Shown here: positions 63,938 through 64,000 of the stretch, in pieces
Layout of the letters: each line of letters starts with the position of its first letter
How positions within the stretch are numbered: the stretch's first letter is position 1
Source: Proteles cristata cristata
Taxonomy: Eukaryota > Chordata > Mammalia > Carnivora > Hyaenidae
Assembly (NCBI GenBank): GCA_017311185.1
Contig: JAESUZ010001065.1
Location: 124,001-188,000 of the forward strand
Direction: 5' to 3'
DNA length: 64,000 nucleotides
Program-made: the position numbers and the translations under genes
Notes under the pieces: model-generated
Told to the model about the DNA's origin: nothing
Databases searched by the model: none
The model's input: the letters and a program-made list of their open reading frames with translations, nothing else

Positions 63938-64000
63938 AGGGCCGACTGGGGGGCTCGGTCGGTTAAGCGTCCGACTTCGGCTCAGGTCATGATCTCACGG
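63938..64000 (+). mobile_element. Felid CAN-SINE, cut by window edge
   Basis: GGGCCGACTGGGGGGCTCGG then GTTAAGCGTCCGACTTCGGC up to ATGATCTCACGG at the last base. Confidence 0.92.

Larger units (their letters stand above)
60736..64000 (-). other. UMODL1 upstream intron (partial), no further exon recognised
   Basis: Read for WAP, EMI, EGF or FN3 peptides on the minus strand and none was found. Contains old L1, MaLR LTR, MIR and SINE sequence. Confidence 0.65.

Overview
This is a mammalian nuclear window, almost certainly from a cat-family (felid) genome. About twenty copies of a tRNA-derived CAN-SINE of the felid type are scattered through it. Each opens with GGGGCGCCTGGGTGGCTCAG, carries Pol III A and B boxes, and ends in a CT-rich stretch and an A-rich AATAAA tail. 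Carnivore-type L1 3' ends, MIRs, MaLR LTR remnants and many micro- and minisatellites fill most of the rest. No bacterial or organellar features are present.

The only protein-coding gene I can support is UMODL1 (uromodulin-like 1), on the minus strand. Fifteen consecutive exons run from 60,735 down to the stop codon at 27,687. They join in matching phases without a stop and encode the C-terminal 1,036 residues: FN3, SEA, EGF, a mucin-like linker, a second FN3, SEA and EGF, the zona pellucida (ZP) domain, a transmembrane helix and a short tail. The 5' part (signal peptide, EMI and WAP domains in the known family) must lie beyond the right edge; I see no further exon between 60,736 and 64,000.

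Layout. 1-540: GC-rich segment with CCAAT boxes. 541-27,686: intergenic DNA downstream of UMODL1 with degraded L1s, SINEs, a GT-rich minisatellite (11.4 kb), an AAAAG microsatellite (18.3 kb) and a roughly 1 kb GTGAG-type minisatellite (25.74-26.78 kb) just past the UMODL1 3' end. In other mammals ABCG1 follows UMODL1; I recognised no ABCG1 coding exon here. 27,687-60,735: UMODL1 with 14 introns. The largest intron, between exons 10 and 11, holds a GC-rich minisatellite with about 16 CACGTG E-boxes. 60,736-64,000: upstream intron with L1, MaLR LTR, MIR and a SINE cut by the window edge.

Most notable points: the coding region shows a clean ancestral duplication of an FN3-SEA-EGF exon block; both SEA domains keep the GSVVV autoproteolysis motif; one ZP-domain intron appears to use a GC donor; an RSLR basic site follows the ZP domain; and two unusual minisatellites carry dense candidate regulatory or splice-like motifs. 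I did not find a previously undescribed gene system.
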